Source: Bacteroidales bacterium (GTDB taxonomy: Bacteria; Bacteroidota; Bacteroidia; Bacteroidales; UBA932). From it: a stretch of 64,000 nucleotides of DNA. A program made the position numbers and the translations under genes. The stretch is from the NCBI GenBank assembly GCA_023667095.1, contig JAMPAT010000012.1:1-64000 (forward strand). Reading direction: 5' to 3'. This document shows positions 21,835 through 32,298 of this stretch, in pieces. The notes under the pieces are model-generated. The model was not told the DNA's origin. It saw nothing but the letters and a program-made list of their open reading frames with translations, and ran no database searches. Position 1 is the stretch's first letter. Each line of letters begins with the position of its first letter.

Positions 21835-22101
21835 CTACAATATAGCCAGAATGTCTGACTGCTTCATTATCATATATTTCTTGTCATCAACAGTCACTTC
21901 GGTACCTGCGTACTTGCCGTAGAGGACAACATCACCTGCCTTGACCTCCATAGGCTCATCCTTCTTTCCAGGGCCTACAGCTATGACTGTACCCTGCTGT
22001 GGTTTTTCCTTTGCTGTGTCAGGAATGTAAAGTCCTGCTGCTGTCTTGGTCTCAGCCTCCTTAGGCTCAACCAGAACTCTGTCTGCTAATGGTTTGATCA
22101 T
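21835..22101 (-). CDS. groES: Co-chaperonin GroES
   Basis: The 10-kDa lid of GroEL. I use the ATG at 22101, giving an 88-residue protein beginning [13 protein letters not shown], the standard family start; the open frame runs nine codons further but those residues do not belong to the family. The mobile-loop region [13 protein letters not shown] and GKYAGTEV are intact. First gene of the groES-groEL pair. No CIRCE element is visible upstream. Confidence 0.97.
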   Translation of the reverse strand: MIKPLADRVLVEPKEAETKTAAGLYIPDTAKEKPQQGTVIAVGPGKKDEPMEVKAGDVVLYGKYAGTEVTVDDKKYMIMKQSDILAIL

Positions 22102-22447
22102 GATTCTATATTTTAAAGTTCTTTTCACATCTGCCAGGCGGACCCTGCCGACCTTTGTCAGTCCTGACCGGGCTCCCTGGCCGGGTGTCCATCAGACAAA
22201 ACGGATGCCAATTCAGAGAAACTGACATTTTGTCACCACATCATATATCTGTCCATGTCTAAGTCCTGAATCTAACAGACTTATGTCATATGGCATTTAA
22301 ATAACCGGGGGGGGACAGTCCCTCATGAAATATTAAGAGACAATGGAGAATCAACGGCTGGGCTTCGGCATAATCAAAACAAATTTTGCTTCTACTCTCA
22401 GCTTTTGCCTATATTTGTGCTTACAAAAAAAGAAAACATAAAGAAAG
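22102..22447. other. Intergenic region between groES and the EEP gene
   Basis: Divergent spacer of 346 bases. It must hold the groES promoter, but I found no TAnnTTTG box on the minus strand and no CIRCE repeat. It holds an 8-base G run (22307-22314) and, on the plus strand, a good promoter for the next gene. Confidence 0.6.
22384..22417 (+). promoter_or_regulatory. Promoter of the EEP-family gene
   Basis: TTTTG (22384-22388) and TATATTTG (22410-22417) are separated by 21 bases, matching the Bacteroidetes primary sigma consensus. The -7 box is 31 bases before the ATG at 22448. Confidence 0.8.
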
Positions 22448-23518
22448 ATGAAGACATCCAATCCATCAGGTTCAATTCTCCGCTACATATCCGCAATCTG
22501 CCTGGCAGCAGCCCTGGCCGGCAGCGGACAGGCCTTCTGCAAAGGGCATGAATTCAAGGTATTCCAGCTCAACCTATGGCATGGAGGGACATGCATCGAT
22601 GACGGCTACAATGCCATTGTCAACATCCTGGACGAAATGGATGCAGATGTAATTTTCCTCTGTGAAATCAGGGAACCGGCATCATTCATCCCGAAACTGG
22701 CTGCCTCCCTGGAGGAAAGGGGGAAAAGATACCATGGAGGAAGCAACGGGGTATCTACCGGCCTGCTGAGCAGATTCCCGGTTGACAGCATAGGAAAATG
22801 CTGTATTGTTCCAGAGGATGAATCCAGGGCGATGGTAAAGGCTACAGCCAATGTCTACGGGCATAAGGTAACATTCTATTCATGCCATCTGGACTATACC
22901 CATTATGAATGCTATATGCCAAGGGGATACAGCGGCACGACATGGAAGAAAACCGGTTCCCAAGTGACAGACCAGGACGTGATACTTGAAGCTAACAGGC
23001 TTTCATACAGGGACGAAAGCATTGCTGCATTCATTGAAGATGCCGCAGAGGAAATTGCAAAAGGCCACAGTGTAGTAATGGGAGGTGATTTCAATGAACC
23101 GTCCCATCTTGACTGGCAGGAAGACACACGCTGGCTTTGGGACCATAACGGAGCCATTGTCAATTGGGACTGTTCCATCATGCTTCTCAATGCAGGCTTC
23201 AGGGATTCCTACAGGGAGAAATACCCTGACCCTGTGAAAAATCCAGGCTTTACATTCCCAGCAGGAAACCACAATGTAGAAAAGGGCAAGCTTGCATGGG
23301 CACCAGATGCGGACGAACGTGACAGGATAGATTTTATCTATTACTCAGCAGGGAAGAAATCCAATCTGAGGCTCAAGGACATAACTATCACCGGTCCTTC
23401 CGGGACTGTACTGAAGGGAGAAATTACAGAGAACGGCTCAAAAGACAGGTTCCATACCCCTGCAGCCAAATGGCCGAGCGACCACAAAGGCAATCTCGCC
23501 ATTTTCAGGATAAGGTAA
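22448..23518 (+). CDS. Secreted endonuclease/exonuclease/phosphatase (EEP) family protein
   Basis: A 356-residue exported metal-dependent phosphoesterase. A signal peptide occupies residues 1-31. EEP signatures appear in order: FQLNLWHGG (metal-binding Asn), FLCEIRE (metal-binding Glu), YSCHLDY, MGGDFNEPSH (catalytic Asp-Asn), RIDFIYY and the terminal WPSDHKG (Asp-His). The family covers DNases, sphingomyelinases and inositol phosphatases; the sequence does not settle the substrate. It has its own promoter and is followed by the alpha-2-macroglobulin gene after 95 bases, without an evident functional link. Confidence 0.88.
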   Translation: MKTSNPSGSILRYISAICLAAALAGSGQAFCKGHEFKVFQLNLWHGGTCIDDGYNAIVNILDEMDADVIFLCEIREPASFIPKLAASLEERGKRYHGGSNGVSTGLLSRFPVDSIGKCCIVPEDESRAMVKATANVYGHKVTFYSCHLDYTHYECYMPRGYSGTTWKKTGSQVTDQDVILEANRLSYRDESIAAFIEDAAEEIAKGHSVVMGGDFNEPSHLDWQEDTRWLWDHNGAIVNWDCSIMLLNAGFRDSYREKYPDPVKNPGFTFPAGNHNVEKGKLAWAPDADERDRIDFIYYSAGKKSNLRLKDITITGPSGTVLKGEITENGSKDRFHTPAAKWPSDHKGNLAIFRIR

Positions 23519-23613
23519 AACAGTAAATACTAAAATTTCAGGATACTGAATAGACTACGGCAAGAAGCATATAGCCATTGAAATTTCAGTACATTGTCAA
23601 AAATACAGTGAAT

Positions 23614-26600
23614 ATGAAAACATACGGATTTTCCAGCCTTTCCATAAGGAATTGCATCAGGGCAGCATCCTCTGCACTGGCAATAATGTCATTGCTGTCA
23701 TCCTGCCATGGAAATACAGCAGACAAGGAGAGCATCAGGCATGATACGTCTGTAGGTGTCACCGCAACGGGACAGTCTGTGTACATAAAGGCATATACCG
23801 GAGGAACTGTGAATGACGGTACACCTGTAAGGGTGGAATTCACGGCACCTGTCCATGGGGCGGAAACCGGTGCAGAGGCTGACAGGAAGCTGTTCTCATT
23901 CTCCCCGTCCCTTAAAGGAAGCGCGAGATGGGCATCGTCAGATGCACTTGAATTCATTCCGGAGAAATACAGCCAGGGCATAACCTACAAGGCCACATTG
24001 AGACTTGACAGGATACAGGGACTGGAGTCTTCCGGAAAATTCAGCTTTTCTTTCCATGCGGCTGCAAAGGAGGCATATTTCAGCACAGGACATGTAAGGA
24101 TTCCTGCATCCGCACCGGAGAGCGCAACCGTTTCCGGAAAAATTGAATTCAGTGAGGAAATGTCAGAAAAGGACGTTGCAGGAATGCTGTCATGCAGATA
24201 TGACGGGAAAGATATTCCCCTGTCACTGAAAAAGGACGGGAATTCATTCATATTCATGGCAGAAAGACTTGAGAGAGGTTCCAGGGACAAGGTGGCGTCC
24301 ATAAATTTCAATGGCAAGGCATACGGTTTCAGGGAAAAGGAGAATTTCAGGGTCACCGTACCTGCAAGCGGCCAGTTCAAGGTCTCAGATGCCGTACAGG
24401 CAACAGGAAATGATCCATATATAGAGGTCACCTTTTCGGAGCCTCTTGGGCAGGGCATTGACCCGGACGGGCTGTTCCGTGTACACAATGCAGGAAAACA
24501 TTACACAAAAATAGAAGACAATGCCGCATACATATACTACGAGAAGGACGGGAGCGGAAGTAATATCTCCATCGAAATCGCAGCCGGAGTCCAGGATATC
24601 TCGCAGACAAGGCTAGGAAGCACATTCAGGAAAGAATTCTCCCAGGGTGCATTGAAGCCGGCAGTGGAGATCCCGCTCAAAGGAAATATCCTTCCGGATG
24701 CGGAAAACATGGTCATGCCGTTCCGGAGCGTAAACCTTTCGGCAGTGGACATCAGCATAATAAAGATATATGAAAGCAATGTACTGATGTTCCTGCAGTC
24801 CAACGGGATAAACGGCTCAGATGACCTGCGCAGGGCAGGACGCCTCGTCTACAAAAAGAGGATCGACCTTGACACAGACCCCGGAATCGACCTGCACAAA
24901 TGGCATGATTTCTCAGTAGACCTTTCAGGCCTTATCAGACAGGAGCCTGGTGCGATCTACAGGGTAAGGCTCAGCTTTAGGAAAGAATATTCACTTTACG
25001 GTGTACTGAAATCAAACTCCGTAAGGAGTTCTATGGTCAATGTGGCTTCAGGGGAAATGACAGAGCAGGAAAATGCAGTATGGGACGAGCCATACCCTTA
25101 TTATTATGAAAACACATACGACTGGAACCTGTACAGATGGCGCGACAGGGACGACCCTTCAACTCCAAGCTACTATATGGTAAACGACAGGTTTCCGGAA
25201 AGGAACATCATGTCATCCGACATAGGTATCGTTGTAAAGCAGTCTGACGGTGAGCATATATGGGTAGCAGTCAACAACATATTGACTGCTGAACCTGTGC
25301 AGGGCGCAACGGTGTCCGCGTACAGTTACCAGCTGCAGAAAACAGGCGAGACAAGGACGGACAAGGACGGATTTGCCGACATTGTGACAAAAGGCAGCAA
25401 GGCATTCGCAATTACCGCAAAGTCAGGAAATTCAGTAAGCTACCTCAAGATAACAGACGGCAACGAGAAGTCACTCAGCAGATTCGACACCGGAGGACAG
25501 AAAATAGCAGACGGCATCAAGGGCTTTGTCTACGGTGAGCGTGGTGTCTGGAGACCTGGCGACACTCTGCATGTAACAATAATGGTCGAGGACAGAGAGA
25601 AGCGCCTTCCGGACAAACATCCGGTAACGATGGAGGTATTCACACCGCAGGGACAGTTCTATGACAAGCAGGTTTCGGCAAACGGTACCGGAGGAATGTA
25701 TTCTTTCGACATAGTGACCAGCGAAGATGACCCGACAGGCACCTGGAACGCATATTTCAAGGTCGGAGGAGCAACATTCCACAAGCCGTTCAACATCGAG
25801 GCCATCAAGCCTAACAGGCTGAAACTATCACTTGACATCAAGGAGAGGATGCTTTACGCAGGCCAGACCGTCAACGGGACGCTCAATGCCTCATGGCTCA
25901 CAGGCCCTGCCGCGGCAGGACTTGAGGCCGAGGTTGAAATGACATTGCGCAACGGAAAGACTGCGTTCAACGGATATGAAGGATATGTCTTCTCAAACAC
26001 GGCAGCAGAATTCTCATCCACCACATCCACAGTCATGTCCGGCAAGCTCGACAACAACGGAAAACTCGCTGCCGGAATGAAGATGCCATACGCCAAAGGT
26101 GCCCCCGGGATGCTCTCAGCAACCCTTGTCACACGTGTGACCGAACCTGGAGGCGACCAGAGCTTCACCACATCCACAATGCCATTCTCCCCTTACAGCG
26201 CGTATGTAGGGCTGAAGTTCCCTGAATCCGAAGACGGATATGTGGAGACTGACAGGCAGCATGAGATACAGGCTGTCGTACTTGACAAGGAGGGAAAGAA
26301 AGTTGCCGGGCACAGGCTCGAATACAGGATATACAGGCTCAAATGGAGCTGGTGGTGGGAGAGCCGCAGCGAATCCCTCGACTCATACGTCAACGGTACA
26401 GCAGCAGACGCAATTGCAAAAGGCAGCCTGACCTCCACAGAAGGCATTTCCAGGATTCCGTTCAGGATAGACTATCCGGAATGGGGACGCTACTTCGTAT
26501 ATATAAAGGACATTACAGGCGGACATTCCTCAGGAGGCATCATTTACGTGGACTGGCCATCATGGAGGGGACGCGCGGACAGGACAGACCCTGACGGGCT

Positions 26601-29166
26601 GACAATGCTGACATTCTCCCTGGACAAGAAAAGCTATGTGACAGGCGAGGAGGCAACAGTATTTATTCCTGCTGCAAAAGGTGGAAAGGCACTCGTGAGC
26701 CTTGAGAACGGCAGCGGGGTGATTTTTAGGACATGGGTAGATACCGGCAGCAGTGAGACTCCATACAAGTTCAGGATAGAAAAAGGGATGGCTCCTAACT
26801 TCTATGTCCACATCACACTTCTCCAGCCGCATGGCAATGTGGAGAATGACCTCCCGATAAGGCTGTATGGAGTGCAGCCTGTGATGGTGAATGACCCCAA
26901 GACACATCTGAATCCGGAAATAATCATGCCGGACGTCCTGAGGCCACAGGAGGAATTCACGGTCAAGGTCAAGGAAAAGGACGGACGGCCGATGTCATAT
27001 ACAATTGCAATTGTCGATGAAGGCCTATTGGACATAACTGCATTCAAGACACCTGATCCATGGAATGCAATGTATGCACGCGAGGCATTGGGAGTCAGGA
27101 CATGGGACCTCTATGACGAGGTAATCGGCGCATACAGCGGACGTTTCTCCCCTCTTTTCAGCATCGGAGGCGACGAGAATGTGCTGAAAAGCAACAAGAG
27201 GGACAACCGTTTCAACCCTGTCGTAAAATTCATCGGGCCATTCACACTGCCGGCAAAAGGGACAGGTACCCATAAGGTAACCCTGCCTATGTATATCGGT
27301 TCTGTAAAGGCCATGGTGGTGGCATGTTCAGACGGGGCATACGGAAATGCCTCAAAGGCAGTCCCTGTAAGAAGTCCACTGATGATTCTTTCATCATTGC
27401 CACGTGTTCTCGGCACAGGGGAAAAAGTTTCCCTTCCGGTCAATGTGTTCGCAATGGAGGACAATGTGAAGGACGTCACTGTGAAAGTCAGCGTGAGCGG
27501 GGCGGCACGGCTTGAGGGGACAGCGTCCAGGACAATCAAGTTCTCCAGGACAGGGGACAAGTTGACAGATTTCAGCATCATTACAGCTGAGAAAGGAGGT
27601 ACAGCTGAGATAAAAATCACGGCAGAGGGAGGCGGCCACAGCGCATCCGAGACGATAAATGTCACTGTAAGGAATCCGGAACCTGCCGTCACATCCGTAT
27701 TCCGCGAATCCATTGCCTCGGGAGAGACTTCTGAAATAAGCTACGGCGCATTTCCTGCTGACGACAAGGAGGCGTGGGCTAAACTCGAGCTGGCAAGCTT
27801 CCCGTCAATGGATTTCAGCGGATGCTTCACATTCGTCTCTGACTATTCACATTATTGCTCTGAGCAGCTTTCATCCAAAGGGCTGACAATGCTGTACCTT
27901 TCAGGACTTGTAGACGAAATGGAGCAGGCTGTAGCCAAGGATGCGATTCCGCAGATAATCAAGCTATTGTCATCCCGCCAGCTTCCGGACGGAGGATTTG
28001 TCTACTGGCCAGGACAGGCAAATGCTGATGAGTGGGTAACTTCAATGGCAGGACAGTTCCTCACAGAAGCCGCATCCAAAGGATATGAAGTCAATGCCGG
28101 AGTCCTTGCTTCATGGAAAAATTTCCAGAAACGCTGCGTCAGGAACTACCGCGAAAGCAATCTCTATGACCTGAACGACCTTGTACAGGCATACAGGCTC
28201 TATACCTTGGCTCTCGCATCCGACCCTGACACTGGTGCAATGAACAGGATGAAATCATCTTCCTCACTTTCCGGCCAGGCAACATGGAGGCTTGCGGCCG
28301 CATACGCCATTGCCGGCAAGAAGTCAATTGCCAGGGAGATGGTATCCGGCATCAGGACAACTGTTGAAGAATACAGGAGTTCCAACAGGACATACGGTTC
28401 CTCCCTCAGGGACAGGGCCATGTACCTGGAGACACTTGTGCTCACCGGAGACATGGCTGCCGCCATAGGACTTGCCGGCGAGCTTGCATCAGAATTCCAG
28501 GGAACTGCATGGTACACTACCCAGAACGTGGCATTCATGTCTGTAGCGATGTCACGTCTTGCAGAGAAGGCGAATACAGGTGCACTTGATGTAACGATAG
28601 GAAACGAAAAGGTGAGAAGCGCAAAATCCGTGTACACATGCTCACTTGACCCTTCGGACAGGAAGGCCATAATAGGCAACAATTCCTCAGGGGCAATCTA
28701 CGCTACAGTGACTACAAGGCGGCAGATGCCGTCAGGAACTGTCAGCGCAGAGGCTTCGGGGCTTGGAATTTCTGTAAAATATACCGGCAGCGACGGCAAC
28801 AGCCTTAATGCAGGACAGCTAATACAGGGCACAGACATATATGCTGACATCACCGTCTCCAACACCGGAGGCGTACAGGACTATACAGGCCTGGCACTTA
28901 CGGTTACAGCACCGTCAGGATGGGATATTTTCAACAGCCGCCTGCTCGGCCTGGAAGAAACAGGACAGGAATATACCTATATGGATGTCCGTGACGACAA
29001 GGTGATATATTATTTCGACCTCGGCAAAGGCATGCGCAAGACATTCAAGGTAAGGTTCAATGCAGCATATTGCGGAGATTTCGTGATTCCTTCCGTAAGA
29101 TGCGAGGCAATGTATGACCCTGCTGTCTTTGCCCGTACTGCCTCAGGAAGGACTACTGTACGATAA
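23614..29166 (+). CDS. Bacterial alpha-2-macroglobulin family lipoprotein
   Basis: A very large (1,850 residues) envelope protein that in studied relatives traps proteases. I start at the ATG at 23614, giving a lipoprotein signal ending LLSSC; the longer frame begins with a TTG and lacks sense. Tandem MG-type beta domains fill the first two thirds, including GFVYGERGVWRPGDTLHVT, a strong A2M pattern, and VAIVDEGLLDIT-like (IAIVDEGLLDIT). The thioester motif is present as CSEQ (Cys1415-Gln1418) in an alpha/alpha toroid. Periplasm-facing attachment is inferred from the lipobox. It is paired with pbpC 90 bases downstream, a conserved arrangement in many bacteria thought to link wall repair with protease defence. 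Confidence 0.93.
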   Translation: MKTYGFSSLSIRNCIRAASSALAIMSLLSSCHGNTADKESIRHDTSVGVTATGQSVYIKAYTGGTVNDGTPVRVEFTAPVHGAETGAEADRKLFSFSPSLKGSARWASSDALEFIPEKYSQGITYKATLRLDRIQGLESSGKFSFSFHAAAKEAYFSTGHVRIPASAPESATVSGKIEFSEEMSEKDVAGMLSCRYDGKDIPLSLKKDGNSFIFMAERLERGSRDKVASINFNGKAYGFREKENFRVTVPASGQFKVSDAVQATGNDPYIEVTFSEPLGQGIDPDGLFRVHNAGKHYTKIEDNAAYIYYEKDGSGSNISIEIAAGVQDISQTRLGSTFRKEFSQGALKPAVEIPLKGNILPDAENMVMPFRSVNLSAVDISIIKIYESNVLMFLQSNGINGSDDLRRAGRLVYKKRIDLDTDPGIDLHKWHDFSVDLSGLIRQEPGAIYRVRLSFRKEYSLYGVLKSNSVRSSMVNVASGEMTEQENAVWDEPYPYYYENTYDWNLYRWRDRDDPSTPSYYMVNDRFPERNIMSSDIGIVVKQSDGEHIWVAVNNILTAEPVQGATVSAYSYQLQKTGETRTDKDGFADIVTKGSKAFAITAKSGNSVSYLKITDGNEKSLSRFDTGGQKIADGIKGFVYGERGVWRPGDTLHVTIMVEDREKRLPDKHPVTMEVFTPQGQFYDKQVSANGTGGMYSFDIVTSEDDPTGTWNAYFKVGGATFHKPFNIEAIKPNRLKLSLDIKERMLYAGQTVNGTLNASWLTGPAAAGLEAEVEMTLRNGKTAFNGYEGYVFSNTAAEFSSTTSTVMSGKLDNNGKLAAGMKMPYAKGAPGMLSATLVTRVTEPGGDQSFTTSTMPFSPYSAYVGLKFPESEDGYVETDRQHEIQAVVLDKEGKKVAGHRLEYRIYRLKWSWWWESRSESLDSYVNGTAADAIAKGSLTSTEGISRIPFRIDYPEWGRYFVYIKDITGGHSSGGIIYVDWPSWRGRADRTDPDGLTMLTFSLDKKSYVTGEEATVFIPAAKGGKALVSLENGSGVIFRTWVDTGSSETPYKFRIEKGMAPNFYVHITLLQPHGNVENDLPIRLYGVQPVMVNDPKTHLNPEIIMPDVLRPQEEFTVKVKEKDGRPMSYTIAIVDEGLLDITAFKTPDPWNAMYAREALGVRTWDLYDEVIGAYSGRFSPLFSIGGDENVLKSNKRDNRFNPVVKFIGPFTLPAKGTGTHKVTLPMYIGSVKAMVVACSDGAYGNASKAVPVRSPLMILSSLPRVLGTGEKVSLPVNVFAMEDNVKDVTVKVSVSGAARLEGTASRTIKFSRTGDKLTDFSIITAEKGGTAEIKITAEGGGHSASETINVTVRNPEPAVTSVFRESIASGETSEISYGAFPADDKEAWAKLELASFPSMDFSGCFTFVSDYSHYCSEQLSSKGLTMLYLSGLVDEMEQAVAKDAIPQIIKLLSSRQLPDGGFVYWPGQANADEWVTSMAGQFLTEAASKGYEVNAGVLASWKNFQKRCVRNYRESNLYDLNDLVQAYRLYTLALASDPDTGAMNRMKSSSSLSGQATWRLAAAYAIAGKKSIAREMVSGIRTTVEEYRSSNRTYGSSLRDRAMYLETLVLTGDMAAAIGLAGELASEFQGTAWYTTQNVAFMSVAMSRLAEKANTGALDVTIGNEKVRSAKSVYTCSLDPSDRKAIIGNNSSGAIYATVTTRRQMPSGTVSAEASGLGISVKYTGSDGNSLNAGQLIQGTDIYADITVSNTGGVQDYTGLALTVTAPSGWDIFNSRLLGLEETGQEYTYMDVRDDKVIYYFDLGKGMRKTFKVRFNAAYCGDFVIPSVRCEAMYDPAVFARTASGRTTVR

Positions 29167-29256
29167 CCCGCAATATATATCGTACAGCAGCCAACATGAA
29201 GAAATGGGCAATTAATTATCCTGAAAATTAAATGCGGTAAATCAAACAGCTTACGG

Positions 29257-31740
29257 TTGAATAGGATCCCGACATATATCAGAAAGCACAAGGTGAAGAG
29301 CGCATTGCTTTTCACCTTCACTGTCATGGCTGTACTCTACTGGTTTTCCCTTCCACGCGACCTTTTCAAAGGTATCCCCTGTTCCACAGTCGTCACCGAC
29401 CGCAACGGGGAACTTCTCGGGGCACGTATAGCCGATGACGGACAATGGAGATTCCCTCCGTCCGGCACTGTACCACCAAGGTTTGCTGAAGCACTCATCA
29501 TGTTTGAAGACAAGGCTTTCCGCTACCATCCTGGAGTCAATCCGGCATCACTGGCAAGGGCTGCATGGCAGAATCTCCGTTCGCACAGCATCGTCAGCGG
29601 AGGAAGTACAATCACAATGCAGACAATCAGGCTTTCACGTGACAGGAAAAAGCGGAATCTCTGGCAAAAAGGCATTGAGGCAATACTCGCGACAAGGCTT
29701 GAAATAAGGTACAGCAAAGACGAGATCCTTGCCATGTATGCAGCCCATGCCCCGTTCGGTGGCAATGTGGTCGGGCTGGAAGCTGCCTCATGGAGATATT
29801 TCGGAAGGCCTCCCGGTGAATTGTCATGGGCTGAGTCTGCCACCCTTGCCGTACTGCCCAACGCCCCTGCAGCCATCCATCCAGGCAAGAACAGGGACGC
29901 GCTGAAAGCCAAACGCGACAGGCTTCTGAGACGTCTGTATGAGAAAGGCAGGATTGACAGCCTTACATTTGCCCTTGCCTGCGATGAGCCTCTGCCTTCC
30001 GCACCTCTTCCGTTGCCGCAATATGCCCCGCACCTGACGGAATGGTATTGCCGGAACGCAAAAGGGCGTGAGACACGGACATCCATTGACCTCAGTCTGC
30101 AGAAACGTGTGGAACAGACAGTCGGGAGATGGCATGGAGAATTCATGCACTCAGGCATAGATGCCATTGCTGCAGTTGTGTTCGATGTGCATACAATGGA
30201 AGCCGTGGCATATTGCGGAAATGCGGGCTACGGGAGCGGACGGCCTGGATGCGAAGTGGATGCAGCGCGCTCCCCGCGGAGCACCGGAAGCATACTGAAG
30301 CCTTTCCTCTATTGTGCATTGCTGCAGGAGGGCGAAATTCTGCCAAAGACATTGCTTCCGGATATACCTGTCAATATCAACGGGTTCTCTCCCCAGAACT
30401 TCGACAGGAAATTCTATGGGGCTGTCCCGGCAGATGAAGCCCTCGCAAGGTCACTGAATGTCCCTGCCGTGCATTCATTGCGGAAATACGGTCCGGCAAA
30501 ATTCCACAGCCTGCTGCGCGAGGCTGGAATGACCACACTTACAAGACCGGCATCTGACTATGGGCTGTCGCTGATTCTCGGAGGAGCAGAGGGGACATTA
30601 TATGAGATTGCAGCCATATATGCGAGGATGGCCGGGATGCTGGAGCCAGCAAACCAGATGCTTCTTGAAACAGCGACTTCTACATCAGCTTCAGATAAAA
30701 CGGCCCCAAAAATTTCATCCGAAGTTTCTGGACCGGCAAATAGTTCCTCAAACAGGACACATCACAGACTCCCAAAAGACAGTAAAGAATGTAAATCCGA
30801 TTCCGGTTCCGGCATGAAGGCAACATTGGAGTCAAAGCCATTTCCACTGAACGACAGGATGGCAATATACTACACATTCGAGGCGTTGAAGGAAGTCAAC
30901 AGGCCTGACGAGATGGACTGGAGAATGATATCCTCAGTACGCAAAGTCGCATGGAAGACAGGCACCAGCTATGGATTCCGGGATGCATGGGCAGTCGGGG
31001 TGACACCGGACTATGTTGTCGGGGTATGGGTCGGGAATGCTCAGGGACAGGGAAGCCCAGGGCTTGTCGGGGCACGCACAGCAGGCCCGGCAATGTTTGA
31101 CATTTTCAATCTTCTTCCGTCCTCGGGTTGGTTTGAAATGCCTGGCTACGGAGAATATGCAACAGCCGAAGTCTGCAAGCAGTCAGGCCATCTGAAAGGC
31201 CAGTACTGCGAAGAATGTGATACAGTCATGCTCCCGAAAGCGGCCATGAGGAGCACCCCATGCCCATACCATTTCCCTGCCGGGGAGCAGTCTCCAGCTG
31301 AAGCTGAAAGCCAAGGCACCAGGGTAACCAAGGACAAGATCATAGACAGCAGTGAAGACGCCACTTCCATGCAAAGCATATTCATGCTCCCTCCTGCAAT
31401 GGAGTGGTACTACAAAGAGCATCATCCGGAATACAGGTCCGCCTCAATGCAACGCAGGCATTCTGCACTTGCAGGCAAAGGCCCGATGGAGTTCATCTAT
31501 CCCGAAAGCGGCAGTACAATAATGCTCCCCCGCCAGCTCGACGGCAGAGAAGGCAATGCGGTCTTCCATATAGCCCATTCCAATCCAGATGCAACAGTGT
31601 TCTGGCATATTGACGGCCACTATTCAGGCTCAACCAGATTCATACACCAGCTTAGCCTGCACCCCTCCTCCGGCCATCACACCTGCACTGCAGTCGATGA
31701 TGCAGGCAATTCTGTCAGCGTGGGGTTTGAGGTTGAGTAA
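29257..31740 (+). CDS. pbpC: Penicillin-binding protein 1C
   Basis: Bifunctional murein synthase, 827 residues, TTG start (no in-frame ATG before the membrane segment at about 15-31). Glycosyltransferase family 51: FEDKAFRYHPG with Glu84, then SGGSTITMQTIRL. Transpeptidase: SILK (Ser345), SLN (399-401) and KTG (567-569). The C-terminal BiPBP domain (about 740-827) is the mark of PBP1C. Between about 465 and 530 the transpeptidase domain carries a Ser/Thr/Lys-rich, low-complexity insert. Likely co-transcribed with the alpha-2-macroglobulin gene just upstream. Confidence 0.95.
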   Translation: MNRIPTYIRKHKVKSALLFTFTVMAVLYWFSLPRDLFKGIPCSTVVTDRNGELLGARIADDGQWRFPPSGTVPPRFAEALIMFEDKAFRYHPGVNPASLARAAWQNLRSHSIVSGGSTITMQTIRLSRDRKKRNLWQKGIEAILATRLEIRYSKDEILAMYAAHAPFGGNVVGLEAASWRYFGRPPGELSWAESATLAVLPNAPAAIHPGKNRDALKAKRDRLLRRLYEKGRIDSLTFALACDEPLPSAPLPLPQYAPHLTEWYCRNAKGRETRTSIDLSLQKRVEQTVGRWHGEFMHSGIDAIAAVVFDVHTMEAVAYCGNAGYGSGRPGCEVDAARSPRSTGSILKPFLYCALLQEGEILPKTLLPDIPVNINGFSPQNFDRKFYGAVPADEALARSLNVPAVHSLRKYGPAKFHSLLREAGMTTLTRPASDYGLSLILGGAEGTLYEIAAIYARMAGMLEPANQMLLETATSTSASDKTAPKISSEVSGPANSSSNRTHHRLPKDSKECKSDSGSGMKATLESKPFPLNDRMAIYYTFEALKEVNRPDEMDWRMISSVRKVAWKTGTSYGFRDAWAVGVTPDYVVGVWVGNAQGQGSPGLVGARTAGPAMFDIFNLLPSSGWFEMPGYGEYATAEVCKQSGHLKGQYCEECDTVMLPKAAMRSTPCPYHFPAGEQSPAEAESQGTRVTKDKIIDSSEDATSMQSIFMLPPAMEWYYKEHHPEYRSASMQRRHSALAGKGPMEFIYPESGSTIMLPRQLDGREGNAVFHIAHSNPDATVFWHIDGHYSGSTRFIHQLSLHPSSGHHTCTAVDDAGNSVSVGFEVE

Positions 31741-31837
31741 GACAGCACAGCCTGTAACTTCCCTGCCGGTCACATGAAATTCGGGCAATCCAATATAACG
31801 TAAATTCTATAAAAACAACTAAAACAGTGTCAATTAT

Positions 31838-32044
31838 TTAGAGTCTCCTTCCTTGCTTGATGCAATCATAAGTTTCGATATATTTCTGATAGAAATCAAA
31901 ATATGAAAATGCAATTTCTTGATGATTCTCAGAGAAATTTCGCACTTTTGCCATGAGGTTTTCAACTTCATTTCCTCTGAAATAGCCCTTTCCACAGGAT
32001 TCGAAGGAATTCTTTTTTCCTCTATCTAAGACATGAAAATTATA
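31838..32044 (-). pseudogene. Short unrecognised open frame, possible gene remnant
   Basis: A stop-to-stop frame of about 67 codons ends at a TAA at 31838. It has no start near its upstream end, and its residue mix (ENLMAKVRNFSENH, FDFYQKYIETYD) looks protein-like rather than random. I do not recognise it. It may be the tail of a lost gene or chance. Confidence 0.2.
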
Positions 32045-32242
32045 TCATATCAGCAATCAATCGATTGTAAATTTTAGGAACATTTCACGACTGTTCCTGG
32101 ATTAGCCGTGAAGTTCGCGACAGAGCGATGTCCGGAATGTTCAAGCTGAGCCATGTTCATGAGTTCATCATTGACAGTCGACTGTTGATTTGAGATATAT
32201 GCCTATGATGCGTCTGTGCCACCGCAGTTTGCCAATGGGCGA

Positions 32243-32298
32243 GCACGCAAAAGTGCCATGGAGAGCGTAGAATGGGGATTTGCGTGCCCAGTGGCACT
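32243..32298. repeat. Interleaved inverted repeats
   Basis: GCACGCAAA (32243-32251) pairs with TTTGCGTGC (32279-32287), and AGTGCCA (32252-32258) pairs with TGGCACT (32292-32298). The arms interleave, so the two helices would form a pseudoknot or two exclusive hairpins. A run of seven A follows. Function unknown. Confidence 0.4.

Noticed and set aside
22102..22447. CIRCE element upstream of groES
   Set aside because: No TTAGCACTC-N9-GAGTGCTAA-type repeat can be found.
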